Assembly (NCBI RefSeq): GCF_003369835.1
Contig: NZ_QPMJ01000001.1
Coordinates: 1,111,589-1,175,588 of the forward strand
DNA from: Halorussus rarus
GTDB lineage: Archaea; Halobacteriota; Halobacteria; Halobacteriales; Haladaptataceae
Length of the DNA stretch: 64,000 nucleotides
Direction: 5' to 3'
Both the position numbers and the translations under genes were made by a program. The notes under the pieces were generated by a model. That model worked only from the letters and a program-made list of their open reading frames with translations. It was not told where the DNA came from and did no database searches. This document shows positions 8,269-17,701 of this stretch, piece after piece (within the stretch, counting starts at the first letter, position 1; the number at the start of each line of letters is the position of its first letter).

Positions 8269-8587
8269 GCGCTCTTCTTCAGATTACTGGAATAAATCTT
8301 ATGCTACCTCGAAATCGAACTCATGACAGTAAAGTCAGTAACCGTTTTTCCAAGTAACTCGTCTTCAGTCTGGTCGCAAAGGTCTCACGCTGTAGAATTC
8401 CTTTTCGGCAAGTACCGTTTGAGGATAATACGGTGAGTAGCACTTCCGCAGATCGAGTTACCCTGTTTTGGATTGTGGACACTGGTACGACATAAATACG
8501 GCCATAGAAAATTACTCATAGATATAACGATATCTCATAAATTTATTGCCCATAGGTTTGGGTTCCATGGTATGCGTTAAACCATAT
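8269..8587. other. AT-rich intergenic stretch
   Basis: No gene is seen. Base composition falls sharply here, marking entry into the AT-rich polysaccharide region. Confidence 0.5.
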
Positions 8588-8595
8588 CGTATATA
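8588..8595 (+). promoter_or_regulatory. TATA box before the sulfatase-like gene
   Basis: CGTATATA precedes three in-frame ATGs (8599, 8608, 8620). Only 8620 lies at the 25-30 base distance expected for a leaderless haloarchaeal transcript, so that start is preferred. Confidence 0.45.
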
Positions 8596-8619
8596 CCTAT
8601 GCAGGTGATGATTCAAAGT

Positions 8620-9573
8620 ATGACATTGCCCTCGAAACTCTCAACGGCGGTACGTCAGCCAGACCGGATTCCCTCTTACATTAAACATCGCGCGATTTAT
8701 GACTTATATACATTTTACCAACGAAAAATAAGATCAAAGGACGGAATTGAAGTTCTGAAAGAAGATTGGGATAATCTTATTATTCTCGATGCTTGTCGGT
8801 ACGACCTATACTTAAGGAGAAATAACTTCTCAGGAAAATGCCGGGCAGTAATTTCTAAAGGATCAAATACGATAGAATTTATTCAAAATAACTTTTTAGA
8901 TAATAAATATTTTGATACTGTATATGTGACGGCAAACCCACACGTTGATAGGTATGTGAGTGGTAATTTTCATTCTGTTATCAGCCCTTGGCGAACTCAC
9001 TGGAATGAACATTATCATACTGTGATGCCAGATGTTATGGCAGATGTTACTGCCGAGACGGCAAATAAATACTCAGAAAAAAGAATAATTTCGCATTTCA
9101 TTCAACCACATAGGCCATTCATCGGAGAAATAGGTGAAAGAATTGAGGAGTACGAAAGTGTTGATGGACACCGTGAGATGGCGTTAGGGGAAGATCCGGA
9201 CTGGAAAGGGGAAAACCCCTACAATAGGAGGAAACGTGGTGAAATATCTGAAACAATAATACGAGAAGCCTATGAGGAGAATCTTAAATTAGCTCTTGAC
9301 TCTATTACACGTCTTGTGTCCGGATTAAAAGGTCGAACAGTAATCACAGCAGACCACGGAAATCTCTTCTCAGACCGTTTCCCTCCGTTGCCTGATAAAG
9401 GCTTCCCACATCCTAGGGGAATTTTTCTTCGAGATCTTGTTAAAGTACCATGGCACGTTCTTCCATCGGAACAACGTCGGACAATAACAGCTGCTCCACC
9501 GAGAGGGGATACTGAAGATAATATTGAGGACGAAGGCGTGAAGGACAAACTTAATCACCTCGGATATTTATAA
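8620..9573 (+). CDS. Sulfatase-like (alkaline phosphatase superfamily) protein
   Basis: 317 residues from ATG 8620 (ATGs at 8599 and 8608 would add up to 7). The core matches the short sulfatase-like proteins found in haloarchaeal glycan loci: a first strand with WDNLIILDACRYDLY, where the aspartate would bind metal and the cysteine sits where sulfatases form formylglycine; ISHFIQPHRPFIG in the middle; and TVITADHGNLF near the end, with the D-H-G metal site. There is no signal peptide, so it probably acts in the cytoplasm or at the membrane. It may transfer or hydrolyse phosphate or sulfate esters on glycans. The gene is AT-rich, unlike the core genome, and opens the first glycan region. Confidence 0.7.
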   Translation: MTLPSKLSTAVRQPDRIPSYIKHRAIYDLYTFYQRKIRSKDGIEVLKEDWDNLIILDACRYDLYLRRNNFSGKCRAVISKGSNTIEFIQNNFLDNKYFDTVYVTANPHVDRYVSGNFHSVISPWRTHWNEHYHTVMPDVMADVTAETANKYSEKRIISHFIQPHRPFIGEIGERIEEYESVDGHREMALGEDPDWKGENPYNRRKRGEISETIIREAYEENLKLALDSITRLVSGLKGRTVITADHGNLFSDRFPPLPDKGFPHPRGIFLRDLVKVPWHVLPSEQRRTITAAPPRGDTEDNIEDEGVKDKLNHLGYL

Positions 9574-10194
9574 CTAGTCCCTTGGCGTCACGTATGAGAC
9601 TACAAGCAGGATAGATCGAGCTCTGAAAGAAAATGGTTTCAACGGGAAAGATAACGAATTTAGCGTTGGTATCCTCAACGTCGAAGGTATTGACCAAGTC
9701 AGTACTCCCGGAAAATGCATCCTCGCCAATGGGGGATTTAGCGTGTGTATCTGGGCCGCGTACAGAAATAACTACTCCTGGGAAAGCTTTTACGAAATGC
9801 AGAATACTGAGTGTAAGTATTCTTAGACCTTAATTAAGGAAATGACGTCATGATTCACGATAAGATTATTAACCATAACTCAAACACGATCCACTTGCCG
9901 ATCTCGAAGTCGACTTTTCCCAGACCGGCCTGGAAACTACGAAGGGTAAAGAGACGGGGTAACGAAGCCGTTCACATCAATCACGGGCTAGGAGAAGTGA
10001 AAAACTCGTCGCTAACGAGACGGTGTTGACGGCCCCTACCGACCCAGTCTGGATCGAAATTGAATTGGGTCATAGTAGAATGAGGTAGATGAATCCTATA
10101 CGATTACCTCGGACTTATAAAAGATATGATTTTCAAGTAATAACAGCGGTAGATTTTTTTGTGTCTCTGTAGTCCTACTCACCCAGATCAAAAT
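9574..10194. other. AT-rich intergenic stretch with a TATA-like box
   Basis: About 620 bases without a convincing gene. CTTATAAAAG near 10115 could be the promoter of the glycosyltransferase gene. A 59-codon frame at 9850-10029 (starting MIHDKIINHNSN, basic in its middle) and a 66-codon frame at 9633-9833 match nothing I know. Confidence 0.45.
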
Positions 10195-11379
10195 ATGGAT
10201 GGGGATCCCGAAAAACAGGTCGTTGTATTTCACAATGTTGTTTCTCCCTATCGCTTACCCCTCTTCTCTAGCTTAGCTGAAAAAACAGACTTAAAGGTGT
10301 TGTTTGCTAAGCGAAATGAACAAGGCAGAAAGTGGGATACCTCCATTGAAAGTCATAATACGGAGTTCAAATATGAGTTTCTCCCGGGCTTTCAAATAGG
10401 ACCCTTAACTGTCAACTATTCACTCCCGGTTAAATTACTTCAAGAAAAATCCGATGTGTATATTGTCAGTGATACTCGACAAATGCTCCTCTCCATGTTG
10501 ATAATCTCGTTCTATTCCCTCGTCTCCGAAACAGATATTTATTACTGGACTGGTTGGTTAGATTCAGACTACTCTAGTGAGACTCATCAAGAGCATATCC
10601 TCATGAAACTATTCGTTCGAATATATCGAAAGTTCAAAGATTATATACAAACATTTTCTTATATATTTGCTGATGGCTTCATCGCGTATTCGCCCGAGAG
10701 CGTGGAGTATCTTAAAGCTAGAGGGGCTGATACGCAAAATACGTTCGTCGGTGGACAGGTAATGCCAATCGAAACATTACCGGATTCATATGAGTCAGAT
10801 AAGAATAACGATGATGGACTAACAGTACTGTATCTGGGATATCTAAATAATAGAAAGGGTGTAGAGTATTTACTTAATGCATGGGGAAGATTAAAGCGAA
10901 ATAATGACTCTCCGGCTATCGCACAAGCTACTCTCATGATTGCAGGATCAGGTCCAATTGAGGAGTCTCTGCATGTTCAGGCAGAAAATATCCCTGATGT
11001 GTCCTTCCTTGGTTACGTTAGTGGCAACGAAAAAGCTAGGTGTTACAAACAAGCAGACTTGTTTGTGTTACCAACTAAACATGATCCTTGGGGTTTAGTT
11101 GTGAATGAGGCGATGCATTTTGGTCTTCCAATAATAGTTACAGAGGCAGCTGGATCTAAACATCTTATTCAAAAAGAAAATAACGGAATAATAATAGAAC
11201 CGAGGAACTCCTCTGATCTTCATCAGGCTATACAACAACTTCTTTTAGACGAAAAAGAGCGAGAGAAATTAGCTAGCCAATCAAACAACAATAGCTCTGC
11301 CTCTGATGTAGAAACAGGAATTCAACCCTTTATGAAAGCCATCAAGGGTGACAACCCTAGTGGAGACCTACTAATGTAG
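10195..11379 (+). CDS. GT4-type glycosyltransferase
   Basis: 394 residues from ATG 10195 (a TTG at 10159 would add 12). It has a GT-B fold: an N-terminal Rossmann half beginning VVVFHNVVSPYRLPLFSSL, a linker, and a C-terminal nucleotide-sugar half with VLYLGYLNNRKGVEYLL, then ADLFVLPTKHDPWGLVVNEA, where the E-x7-E-like motif of family GT4 sits, then GLPIIVTEAAG. The donor and acceptor sugars cannot be told. It is soluble or peripherally membrane-bound on the cytoplasmic side. AT-rich codon use matches its neighbours. The next gene on the same strand, 37 bases on, is the GT-C-like membrane protein, so the two are probably co-transcribed. Confidence 0.85.
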   Translation: MDGDPEKQVVVFHNVVSPYRLPLFSSLAEKTDLKVLFAKRNEQGRKWDTSIESHNTEFKYEFLPGFQIGPLTVNYSLPVKLLQEKSDVYIVSDTRQMLLSMLIISFYSLVSETDIYYWTGWLDSDYSSETHQEHILMKLFVRIYRKFKDYIQTFSYIFADGFIAYSPESVEYLKARGADTQNTFVGGQVMPIETLPDSYESDKNNDDGLTVLYLGYLNNRKGVEYLLNAWGRLKRNNDSPAIAQATLMIAGSGPIEESLHVQAENIPDVSFLGYVSGNEKARCYKQADLFVLPTKHDPWGLVVNEAMHFGLPIIVTEAAGSKHLIQKENNGIIIEPRNSSDLHQAIQQLLLDEKEREKLASQSNNNSSASDVETGIQPFMKAIKGDNPSGDLLM

Positions 11380-11416
11380 ATTACCGTAAAACCCATCACT
11401 TACTACAATATTACAG

Positions 11417-13375
11417 ATGAATTATGAATATATTAGTCTGGTGATATTACCTATAGCGGCTTTCGCTGTATTAGTAGGTTTAGCAGTTGTTGTTATAGTA
11501 GACAACATGGTAACGGCTATAAAAGGGACCTATGCACTAATTGGGATTCTCATTGCAATCTCTCTTCAATATCTTTCTTCGAGAGAACCCGCGTTTTCTG
11601 AAACAACACAACCAATTAAATTTGGCTACCTTACTCTCATTCTTGCTCTATCATCGGTACCACTGACTGTAATTACTAACTCCCGGCTCCCAGCACTCCT
11701 AACTATCGTACCCCTCTGCTACCTTTGTATCTGGCTTCAAATTAACAAAATCTCACCAATGTTTCTAATTACTCAACTGGTCGCAGTCTACTTTATCTCC
11801 CCAGTGACGAAGGTACTCACCACCGGTTTGTACTTCGAAAATGGCGATGTGTTCAAGCACGTCCACCATACAAATGAGTTAATCGCCAGTGGGCACCTCT
11901 GGGCACTTGGTCGGTACAGCGACTACCCCGGCTACCACCTTCTCACGGGAACCATTTCGCTCTTAACTGGATTCTCTCCTTATCATTCAATGGTGGTTCT
12001 CCAATTGGTATTGTTCACCGTTTTAATCCCCATCGTGTATTTCATTGCCCTCACAGTCTTTGAGGAATCCCGGCGCGCTCTCCTGACAGCTTTTGCACTT
12101 ACGATGATATACACCGTCTCACGGTACAGTAGCATTTACTTTCCCCAGTCGATCGCGGTCTTATTCTTAACCGCTCTACTTTACTTGGCATTCGTAATGA
12201 AGCGACGAGGAGACGAAACTTGGCGCTCGTGGAGTATCTTGGTAACGTTAGTTGGGGTAGCAACGATTATGACCCACCACCTTACAAGTTTTATTTTTCT
12301 TCCAGTAATCGCAGCAGTCTTAATCGGCCGATATTGCCTTCGGTATCTGGATAAAACCATTCGGGTAGGGCCCGAAACATTTCCGCTTGTAGCGTTCGGA
12401 TTCGGCACAGTCGTATATTGGGTGTATGAACAAAACTTCATATCAGAACTAATATATCATACATCTGAGGTTTTTCAACCGACCGCAACAAGTACTGAAT
12501 GGCGGACCGTTGTCACTCTCGGAAAGTCCCTAACGCCGTTGGGCTGGCGGGTCGCACTTCGAAGCCTTGTTAGCCCTGAAGGGATCTACTTTGCTCTTTT
12601 AGTCGCTGTGGTTGCTCTTGGCATTGTTCTCATACTACGTTCTCCGTCTGTTTATTTTCGGGCGGGGCACCTCGTCGTCGTCGGTATTCTCACGTCTCCT
12701 CTTCTACTTCGTACGCCGATCGCGCCAGATGTCTCTCGAATACGGTTCCCATTGGCCATTTTTTTCGCGTTTATCGTCGGTCCAGGTTTAGAATGGCTTT
12801 GGAGAACAGAATTTGACAGTCAAATGCTACGCGTGATTCCGGCAATACTAGTCATTACTCTGGGTATGACCGGTGTACTAGTAGCCAGTCACGATCTGTA
12901 CGCCTTCAATGCTGGTCCTGATCTCTACGAACTCCGACCCCTCCCCGAACCGGAGAAGGAACTTTCGCGGACTGAAGTACAGGAGCTTCAAGTAACAAGT
13001 GATTTCGTACGTAACTACGGCAATGGAGCTAGCACCCTATCGATGACGGGCAGGGCGTTGAAAATGCTCGAAGTGTCGTTTGAGGAGGCATCTGTAAGCG
13101 AACGTGGATTTAGGACGTCTCAGGAACTCTTCGTCTACCGTGAAGCATGGACTGACCATCGCGTCTCGTTTACCAGAGGTAATCGGATCGGCACCGTAGT
13201 GATTTCTGATGCTTGGTTTGATCGCATGGTCGCCACTGAAAACAAGGTCTATACAACCGGCGATACTGGCATACTCTGGACGCGGAGTGGAGGTAACCTT
13301 GGAACGTCTACTCCGGCCTCCAGCGTTCGAGGGTTTGATGTTCGGTTTAACCAAAGGGAAAATACTGGGATTTAA
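11417..13375 (+). CDS. Polytopic GT-C-like glycan membrane protein
   Basis: A 652-residue protein with about 12-13 hydrophobic membrane segments in the first 500 residues and a soluble C-terminal domain of about 140. The loop after the third or fourth segment has YFENGDVFKHVHH, with an acidic-plus-histidine pair as in GT-C glycosyltransferases that use lipid-linked sugars. HHLTSF follows in a later loop. The same layout recurs in the second glycan region (44986-47109: YFGNTDTLLHVD, then THHFTF), so the two are paralogues. A role in transferring or polymerising lipid-linked sugars on the outer membrane face is inference. The stop overlaps the convergent flippase gene by four bases. Confidence 0.6.
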   Translation: MNYEYISLVILPIAAFAVLVGLAVVVIVDNMVTAIKGTYALIGILIAISLQYLSSREPAFSETTQPIKFGYLTLILALSSVPLTVITNSRLPALLTIVPLCYLCIWLQINKISPMFLITQLVAVYFISPVTKVLTTGLYFENGDVFKHVHHTNELIASGHLWALGRYSDYPGYHLLTGTISLLTGFSPYHSMVVLQLVLFTVLIPIVYFIALTVFEESRRALLTAFALTMIYTVSRYSSIYFPQSIAVLFLTALLYLAFVMKRRGDETWRSWSILVTLVGVATIMTHHLTSFIFLPVIAAVLIGRYCLRYLDKTIRVGPETFPLVAFGFGTVVYWVYEQNFISELIYHTSEVFQPTATSTEWRTVVTLGKSLTPLGWRVALRSLVSPEGIYFALLVAVVALGIVLILRSPSVYFRAGHLVVVGILTSPLLLRTPIAPDVSRIRFPLAIFFAFIVGPGLEWLWRTEFDSQMLRVIPAILVITLGMTGVLVASHDLYAFNAGPDLYELRPLPEPEKELSRTEVQELQVTSDFVRNYGNGASTLSMTGRALKMLEVSFEEASVSERGFRTSQELFVYREAWTDHRVSFTRGNRIGTVVISDAWFDRMVATENKVYTTGDTGILWTRSGGNLGTSTPASSVRGFDVRFNQRENTGI

Positions 13376-14856
13376 CCGCGCTGGCTCACTGCTGGCAACT
13401 TTTCCAGGGATTCAACGACCTCTTCCCAGTCGAGAGCCCTCGTTTTGAGAGCGAGTCCGGAGTACACTATGAGGCCAAAAGGGGGAACGATTACGAGCGA
13501 GAGCAGCTCTGAGGAAATGAGTATCGTCGTTCCATAAATGAGAAATCCGCTCAGCGACGCTGTCAGCGCGACTCGCCCGAATCGAATGTTTGCCACCGGA
13601 TCGAATCCGAGGTTCCATGCCGTATAGACTTGGCATATCAACATCAAACTATATCCGATTGTTGTAGCAGTTGCCGCACCGATTATTTCGAATTCGGGGA
13701 CGAGAAGTAGGTTCAGTCCTCCATTGATGACGGCTGCGACACCGGTCGCATAGACGAGTGGGCGTAGGTTACCTTTCGCTTGTCCGATAGCGATAATGGG
13801 GCGGACGACAGCGAAACAGACAGTTCCAGGAATAAGCAATAACAGCGGTGTTACAGCGTTGTCGAACTCGGAGCCGAAATAGAGAGAGACGAACGGTTCA
13901 GCCAAGGCAGCGATACCAATAGCGAGGAGCAGCGTGAACAAAAGCGTGTATCTAGTGCCGCGAGCGGAAAGCAACGTAATTCGACTGGTTTCTCCTTGCG
14001 ACCAGAGCCGAGAGGCTGACTGGAGGAAGACCATCTGAACCGCCATCGGAGCAAACCAGAGAAGTTCGGTAACGACCAGCGCAGCCTTATAATATCCCGT
14101 AGCACTGCTTCCAACGTTTGCCTGTATTACTAAAATGTCTACCTGAAAAAGAGACAACATGAGGAAGTTGAGTAAGATACCGTATGTGTTGAATGATAAG
14201 AACTGCTTCCGAGGGAGGTAATCTGGGGACGGCTCGACAATCGTTCGAAGGGAAATACGACCTGCAACGAGCATGAATCCGACGAACGAGACGATGACCA
14301 CTCCGAGTACCTCCCCGGTAAAGACGCCGACTAGTCCGAAACCAGAGAACGCGAGAGTGAGACCAACTGCACCGGAAACGAGATTTCGAAGAACCCGAAG
14401 TGACTCAGAGTAGGACTCCAATTTGAAACCCATAAGTGTCGCTCTGACGACGCTAAATGATTGCTCCCCAAGAATCAAGAGGGCAATGAAGAGGACGTAT
14501 ACCGGGGATCGGCTACCAAACACTTTTTCTACTAACCCGGATACGACTGCAATTATCAAGAGCAACGCAATCGTGATACTCCATACTGCTGCAAGTTTAA
14601 AATAGAAGCCGAACACCTGAGAGCGCCAGTCGTGTTTGTCGTGAGACTCAGAGATATGCTTCCGAAGTCCGTCGAAGATACCCGCTTCAACAAAGACAAA
14701 GAGAAACGAGAATATGGACATTACGAACGCATAGTCGCCGTACTTCGAACTCCCGAGGATTCGTACAAGTATAGGGGTTACGCTCATCCCAATGATAAGT
14801 TCGCCGACCCGACCGAAGAAGACAGAAAGAAAACTCCGTAGGAGGCCCTTAGTCAT
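13372..14856 (-). CDS. Polysaccharide/oligosaccharide flippase (Wzx/MATE-like)
   Basis: A 494-residue protein with about 12-14 transmembrane helices. It begins RSFLSVFFGRVGELIIGMSV and PILVRILGSSKYGDYAFV, the standard start of polysaccharide-biosynthesis flippases (RfbX family). Family members move lipid-linked glycans across the membrane, as AglR is proposed to do in Haloferax. Its start overlaps the stop of the upstream DUF1616 gene by eight bases, so the two form an operon reading leftwards. A second flippase lies at 43174-44700, consistent with two separate glycan pathways. Confidence 0.88.
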   Translation of the reverse strand: MTKGLLRSFLSVFFGRVGELIIGMSVTPILVRILGSSKYGDYAFVMSIFSFLFVFVEAGIFDGLRKHISESHDKHDWRSQVFGFYFKLAAVWSITIALLLIIAVVSGLVEKVFGSRSPVYVLFIALLILGEQSFSVVRATLMGFKLESYSESLRVLRNLVSGAVGLTLAFSGFGLVGVFTGEVLGVVIVSFVGFMLVAGRISLRTIVEPSPDYLPRKQFLSFNTYGILLNFLMLSLFQVDILVIQANVGSSATGYYKAALVVTELLWFAPMAVQMVFLQSASRLWSQGETSRITLLSARGTRYTLLFTLLLAIGIAALAEPFVSLYFGSEFDNAVTPLLLLIPGTVCFAVVRPIIAIGQAKGNLRPLVYATGVAAVINGGLNLLLVPEFEIIGAATATTIGYSLMLICQVYTAWNLGFDPVANIRFGRVALTASLSGFLIYGTTILISSELLSLVIVPPFGLIVYSGLALKTRALDWEEVVESLEKLPAVSQRG

Positions 14857-15886
14857 CGCCCCTGTCGAAATATCGGGTCTGTGTTGGTGGTTTTTCTACG
14901 GTCACATTGATGAACAGATGGGCTTCCCGATACGCATTTGCCATCGTGGGGTTGCTCGGCGGGTCACCTTTGTACAATAAAAATGTGAGACGGAGTTCCT
15001 GACCGACCATCGACGGTTGAACCTCGTGGCTAATTAACTGCGTGTCGTCCGGAGTCACGGACACGGAAAATTTAGAAAGTTTCCGTTCCTGTAGAATAGC
15101 GATGCCACCACTGTAGACGTGGAGCCGTTGAAGTTTAACCACCACAGTGTAAGTGGTTTCTACACTCTCATTGTTCCCGATACCGATGACTATTGAACGG
15201 TTCTCGTTTTGCACGTACTCCGTAGGGTAATCAGTACCCCTCAATTCACCATTGTCATCCTCAGTAAGGAGATAGAACTCGGTCGATGGTGCCATATCAT
15301 TGGACGTGGTACCGTACACACTCCCGGCCGCAATGAGGGCTGTTATAACAAGTAGAAAATTCAATATAGTAGTAATCCGTGAACCTGTCCGAAACCCGGT
15401 CGTTCTGCGCTGGAGCCATTCATTAATGGGGCTCTGATACCGTCTGTCGACTGGTAACCGGTGTCTCCGGACGATAGCTATAAGCGATACTCCGATGGTG
15501 AACCCGGTCAGCAACAGTACTATTGGGTCGACTCGGAACCCGTACGGCGTGAGCGCCACAATAGCAGTGAGAAGCACGACGATAGTCGCACTCCCGATTA
15601 TAGAAAATACGAGTCGTTCCGCATTGGTGATTCCCTCACCCAGGATCGTTCGTTCCGTCCCCGAGCCATTCTCTACCACTTGCATTTGGTGAGGAAATAG
15701 GGCCGAGACGAACGCATATCCTGGGAGGAAGAGGGTGAGTAGAACTCCGAGAGGGACCTGCAGTACTGCAGGTGTCGAGTCAAAGAATAGAACAGAGATA
15801 ATAGTTGCTACTGCAAGTATCCCCCCTATCAGCAAGTCCACCGAGGACTTTCGTGATATATCGTCCCTTCCTCTTCCGGGCCTCAT
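14849..15886 (-). CDS. DUF1616 membrane protein
   Basis: 345 residues from ATG 15884-15886. A TTTAAG box at about 15912-15917 sits at leaderless spacing for this start; a TTG at 15907 is the alternative. Four N-terminal membrane helices include LQVPLGVLLTLFLPGYAFVS, a mark of DUF1616 proteins. A fifth helix precedes an extracellular domain containing EFYLLTEDDNGELRGTDYPT and ending NAYREAHLFINVTV. DUF1616 proteins accompany archaeal surface-glycan genes, but no reaction is assigned to them. A GC-rich paralogue occurs at 31044-32066 with the same FYLLTE/LYLLTE and NAYRETHL segments. Confidence 0.85.
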   Translation of the reverse strand: MRPGRGRDDISRKSSVDLLIGGILAVATIISVLFFDSTPAVLQVPLGVLLTLFLPGYAFVSALFPHQMQVVENGSGTERTILGEGITNAERLVFSIIGSATIVVLLTAIVALTPYGFRVDPIVLLLTGFTIGVSLIAIVRRHRLPVDRRYQSPINEWLQRRTTGFRTGSRITTILNFLLVITALIAAGSVYGTTSNDMAPSTEFYLLTEDDNGELRGTDYPTEYVQNENRSIVIGIGNNESVETTYTVVVKLQRLHVYSGGIAILQERKLSKFSVSVTPDDTQLISHEVQPSMVGQELRLTFLLYKGDPPSNPTMANAYREAHLFINVTVEKPPTQTRYFDRGDD

Positions 15887-16487
15887 TATGAGATGGTTGA
15901 CGAACAAACACTTAAAGGATACGGAGCAGGAGTTCCGTGAGCGACTACGAACCGGGGTCTTATAACCAAAAGTAGTTCATAGCCCCCGTTCTATTAGCAC
16001 CGCCATCATGTAAAATAGTTCTAATTTCTAATCGTTCCATCTATCTTGTAGACGATCCCGTAACTATTCGCTCTTTTTACCGAACTTGCTGTCCCTCCAC
16101 TACCACAAATTTTGGCAATAAAATAGATATTATAATCTACGAACATATTAGTTTACTAACTATTATGCCTCTTCAAGACCTGTTTCTGAACTCTCTTTGG
16201 ATTCCGTGTCTTCGTTACCAGCCTTGAAACGACGTAGACAACAGCGTGTCGCTCTTGATGAGAATATCACCCTTACGAAATGAAGCCAACGTCCTTCAGT
16301 ATCGGTTCTCGCGTACGGATTAGGGGTCTCCATTTAATGCGCGTGCAACCAAGTTGCTGGATCATTTTGATTGGCATATTCGGGGTGGAACTTCGTAACG
16401 TCAAATTTGTGAGCTATATGAAACCGAAGTACACGAGGTGCGAATCATAGTCTAGGAGTCTGAACATATCTTTGCCTGAGGAATCTA
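15887..16487. other. AT-rich intergenic stretch
   Basis: Apart from the promoter of the DUF1616 gene at its left end, I see no gene or repeat here. Confidence 0.45.
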
Positions 16488-16955
16488 CTATGATTCTGCT
16501 GACTGATTCCTAAGATAGAACCAGGCTGGCGACCCGTGTTGACGCGTTTGTACCGTGAAGAAGTTCCATCTACCGGCTTCCATTCCGCTTTGCGCCACTA
16601 ATTGTTCCGAGATAAAAACATGAAACTGAACTGTAGTAGAATTATCAGCAGAAATGGAGACCTGAATTCTTTCTACCACTTCGCTTTCGATTCCTGCTCG
16701 AAGAGTAACATTCTGAGTCAAGTTCACCGAGTTTGGATTTGTGATTTCTGCAGTAACCGTGGTCAATCCACCGACAGTAGTATTTTCTGCGTTTATCGAA
16801 CTTACGTTAAATGACAGAGGTTCTGACTGCACATTTGTTTCCTCGGATTGAAGCCCTTGGCCACCCCCTTTTTTTAGTGATATAAATGTCCCTCCACTTG
16901 CAATACTAACCAATAGAGTACACGCTACCGCTATTACGATCATCTTTCGTGTCAT
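16488..16955 (-). CDS. Secreted or membrane-anchored Ig-like (CARDB-type) protein
   Basis: 155 residues from ATG 16953-16955. The N-terminus has a basic start and a hydrophobic stretch (MTRKMIVIAVACTLLVSIAS), a Sec signal or single anchor. The rest is one beta-sandwich domain with TTVTAEITNPNSVNLTQNVT and VSISADNSTTVQFHVF, typical of CARDB-type Ig-like domains. It has several N-x-S/T sites, which may be glycosylated. Such small exported domains often sit near haloarchaeal surface-glycan genes. Function is otherwise unknown. Confidence 0.6.
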   Translation of the reverse strand: MTRKMIVIAVACTLLVSIASGGTFISLKKGGGQGLQSEETNVQSEPLSFNVSSINAENTTVGGLTTVTAEITNPNSVNLTQNVTLRAGIESEVVERIQVSISADNSTTVQFHVFISEQLVAQSGMEAGRWNFFTVQTRQHGSPAWFYLRNQSAES

Positions 16956-17330
16956 CTTATGACACCAAGAGTAGTAGAACATCCTCTAAAATAGTTATTT
17001 TGCGATATTTCTATAAAATATATCGCAGTAAAATGGTTAACCCGTGAATTACTGTATCAGAGCGTACTCCTTGGAACCGGGAGTCGGTTGAAGAAAACCG
17101 GCGTCCATCTTGACAACTGACCCAACGTACGTACCTACGAACGGTCGCAGGACTCTTGACACTCCCGTTCGTTTATGGCCGTCTCGATTCCGACCCCGGA
17201 GACTCCCTGCTGACGGACAGTTAACGTTCTAACACCATTTCCGGCAAGAAGTCGTCACCGACTAGGGGATGAGAACAGAGTGATCTCGAAAGACCGTCGT
17301 CGAGGACCTAAAGTTCACTCGATGCTCCTG
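16956..17330. other. Intergenic stretch
   Basis: No gene seen. An AT-rich segment (about 16980-17040) probably contains the promoter of the leftward secreted-protein gene. Confidence 0.4.
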
Positions 17331-17645
17331 CGACGAGGAAACGAGCGCTGGAACTTGCGCACAACGGGTACTACTCTTTCGACATAGTCCCCCAAGAAAG
17401 GGCGGGAATACTTCGACCTGGTTGGTCGAACTAATCGGCAACACGAAGAGACGGTGTGAGACGTGTAGAATCACGGTGTTTACTTGAAAACTCGGTATAG
17501 CCACTGACTCAGTAACTATCCGAGCGTTGAAGTCAGTCAATGGCCGTCGATAACGCATGCTCCGTGAAATCATCGCGGACACCGACAACTTCGACGGAAC
17601 ACTCGTCATTCGCTTCCGATATCCGGAGTGCCGATCACAATGACG
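17331..17645 (+). pseudogene. Decayed zinc-finger-type gene, copy 2
   Basis: The plus strand reads NTSTWLVELIGNTKRRCETC, then ITVFT and a TGA, then (after a shift) TIRALKSV, and finally MLREIIADTDNFDGTLVIRF...CRSQ and a TGA. These align with the minus-strand copy at 7861-8268. Frameshifts and stops differ between the copies, so each decayed on its own after duplication. The copies point away from each other and enclose 8.6-17 kb. Confidence 0.5.
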
Positions 17646-17701
17646 ATATCCCCATGACGACATCCCCATCATTCAAATGAGCGTGCATATCTCGCGCTAA
17701 C

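Noticed and set aside
7828-8295. Plus-strand 155-codon frame
   Set aside because: The similarity with the 17.3 kb copy includes cysteine pairs and conserved helices on the opposite strand. I take this frame as antisense, though a translated search could reverse the decision.
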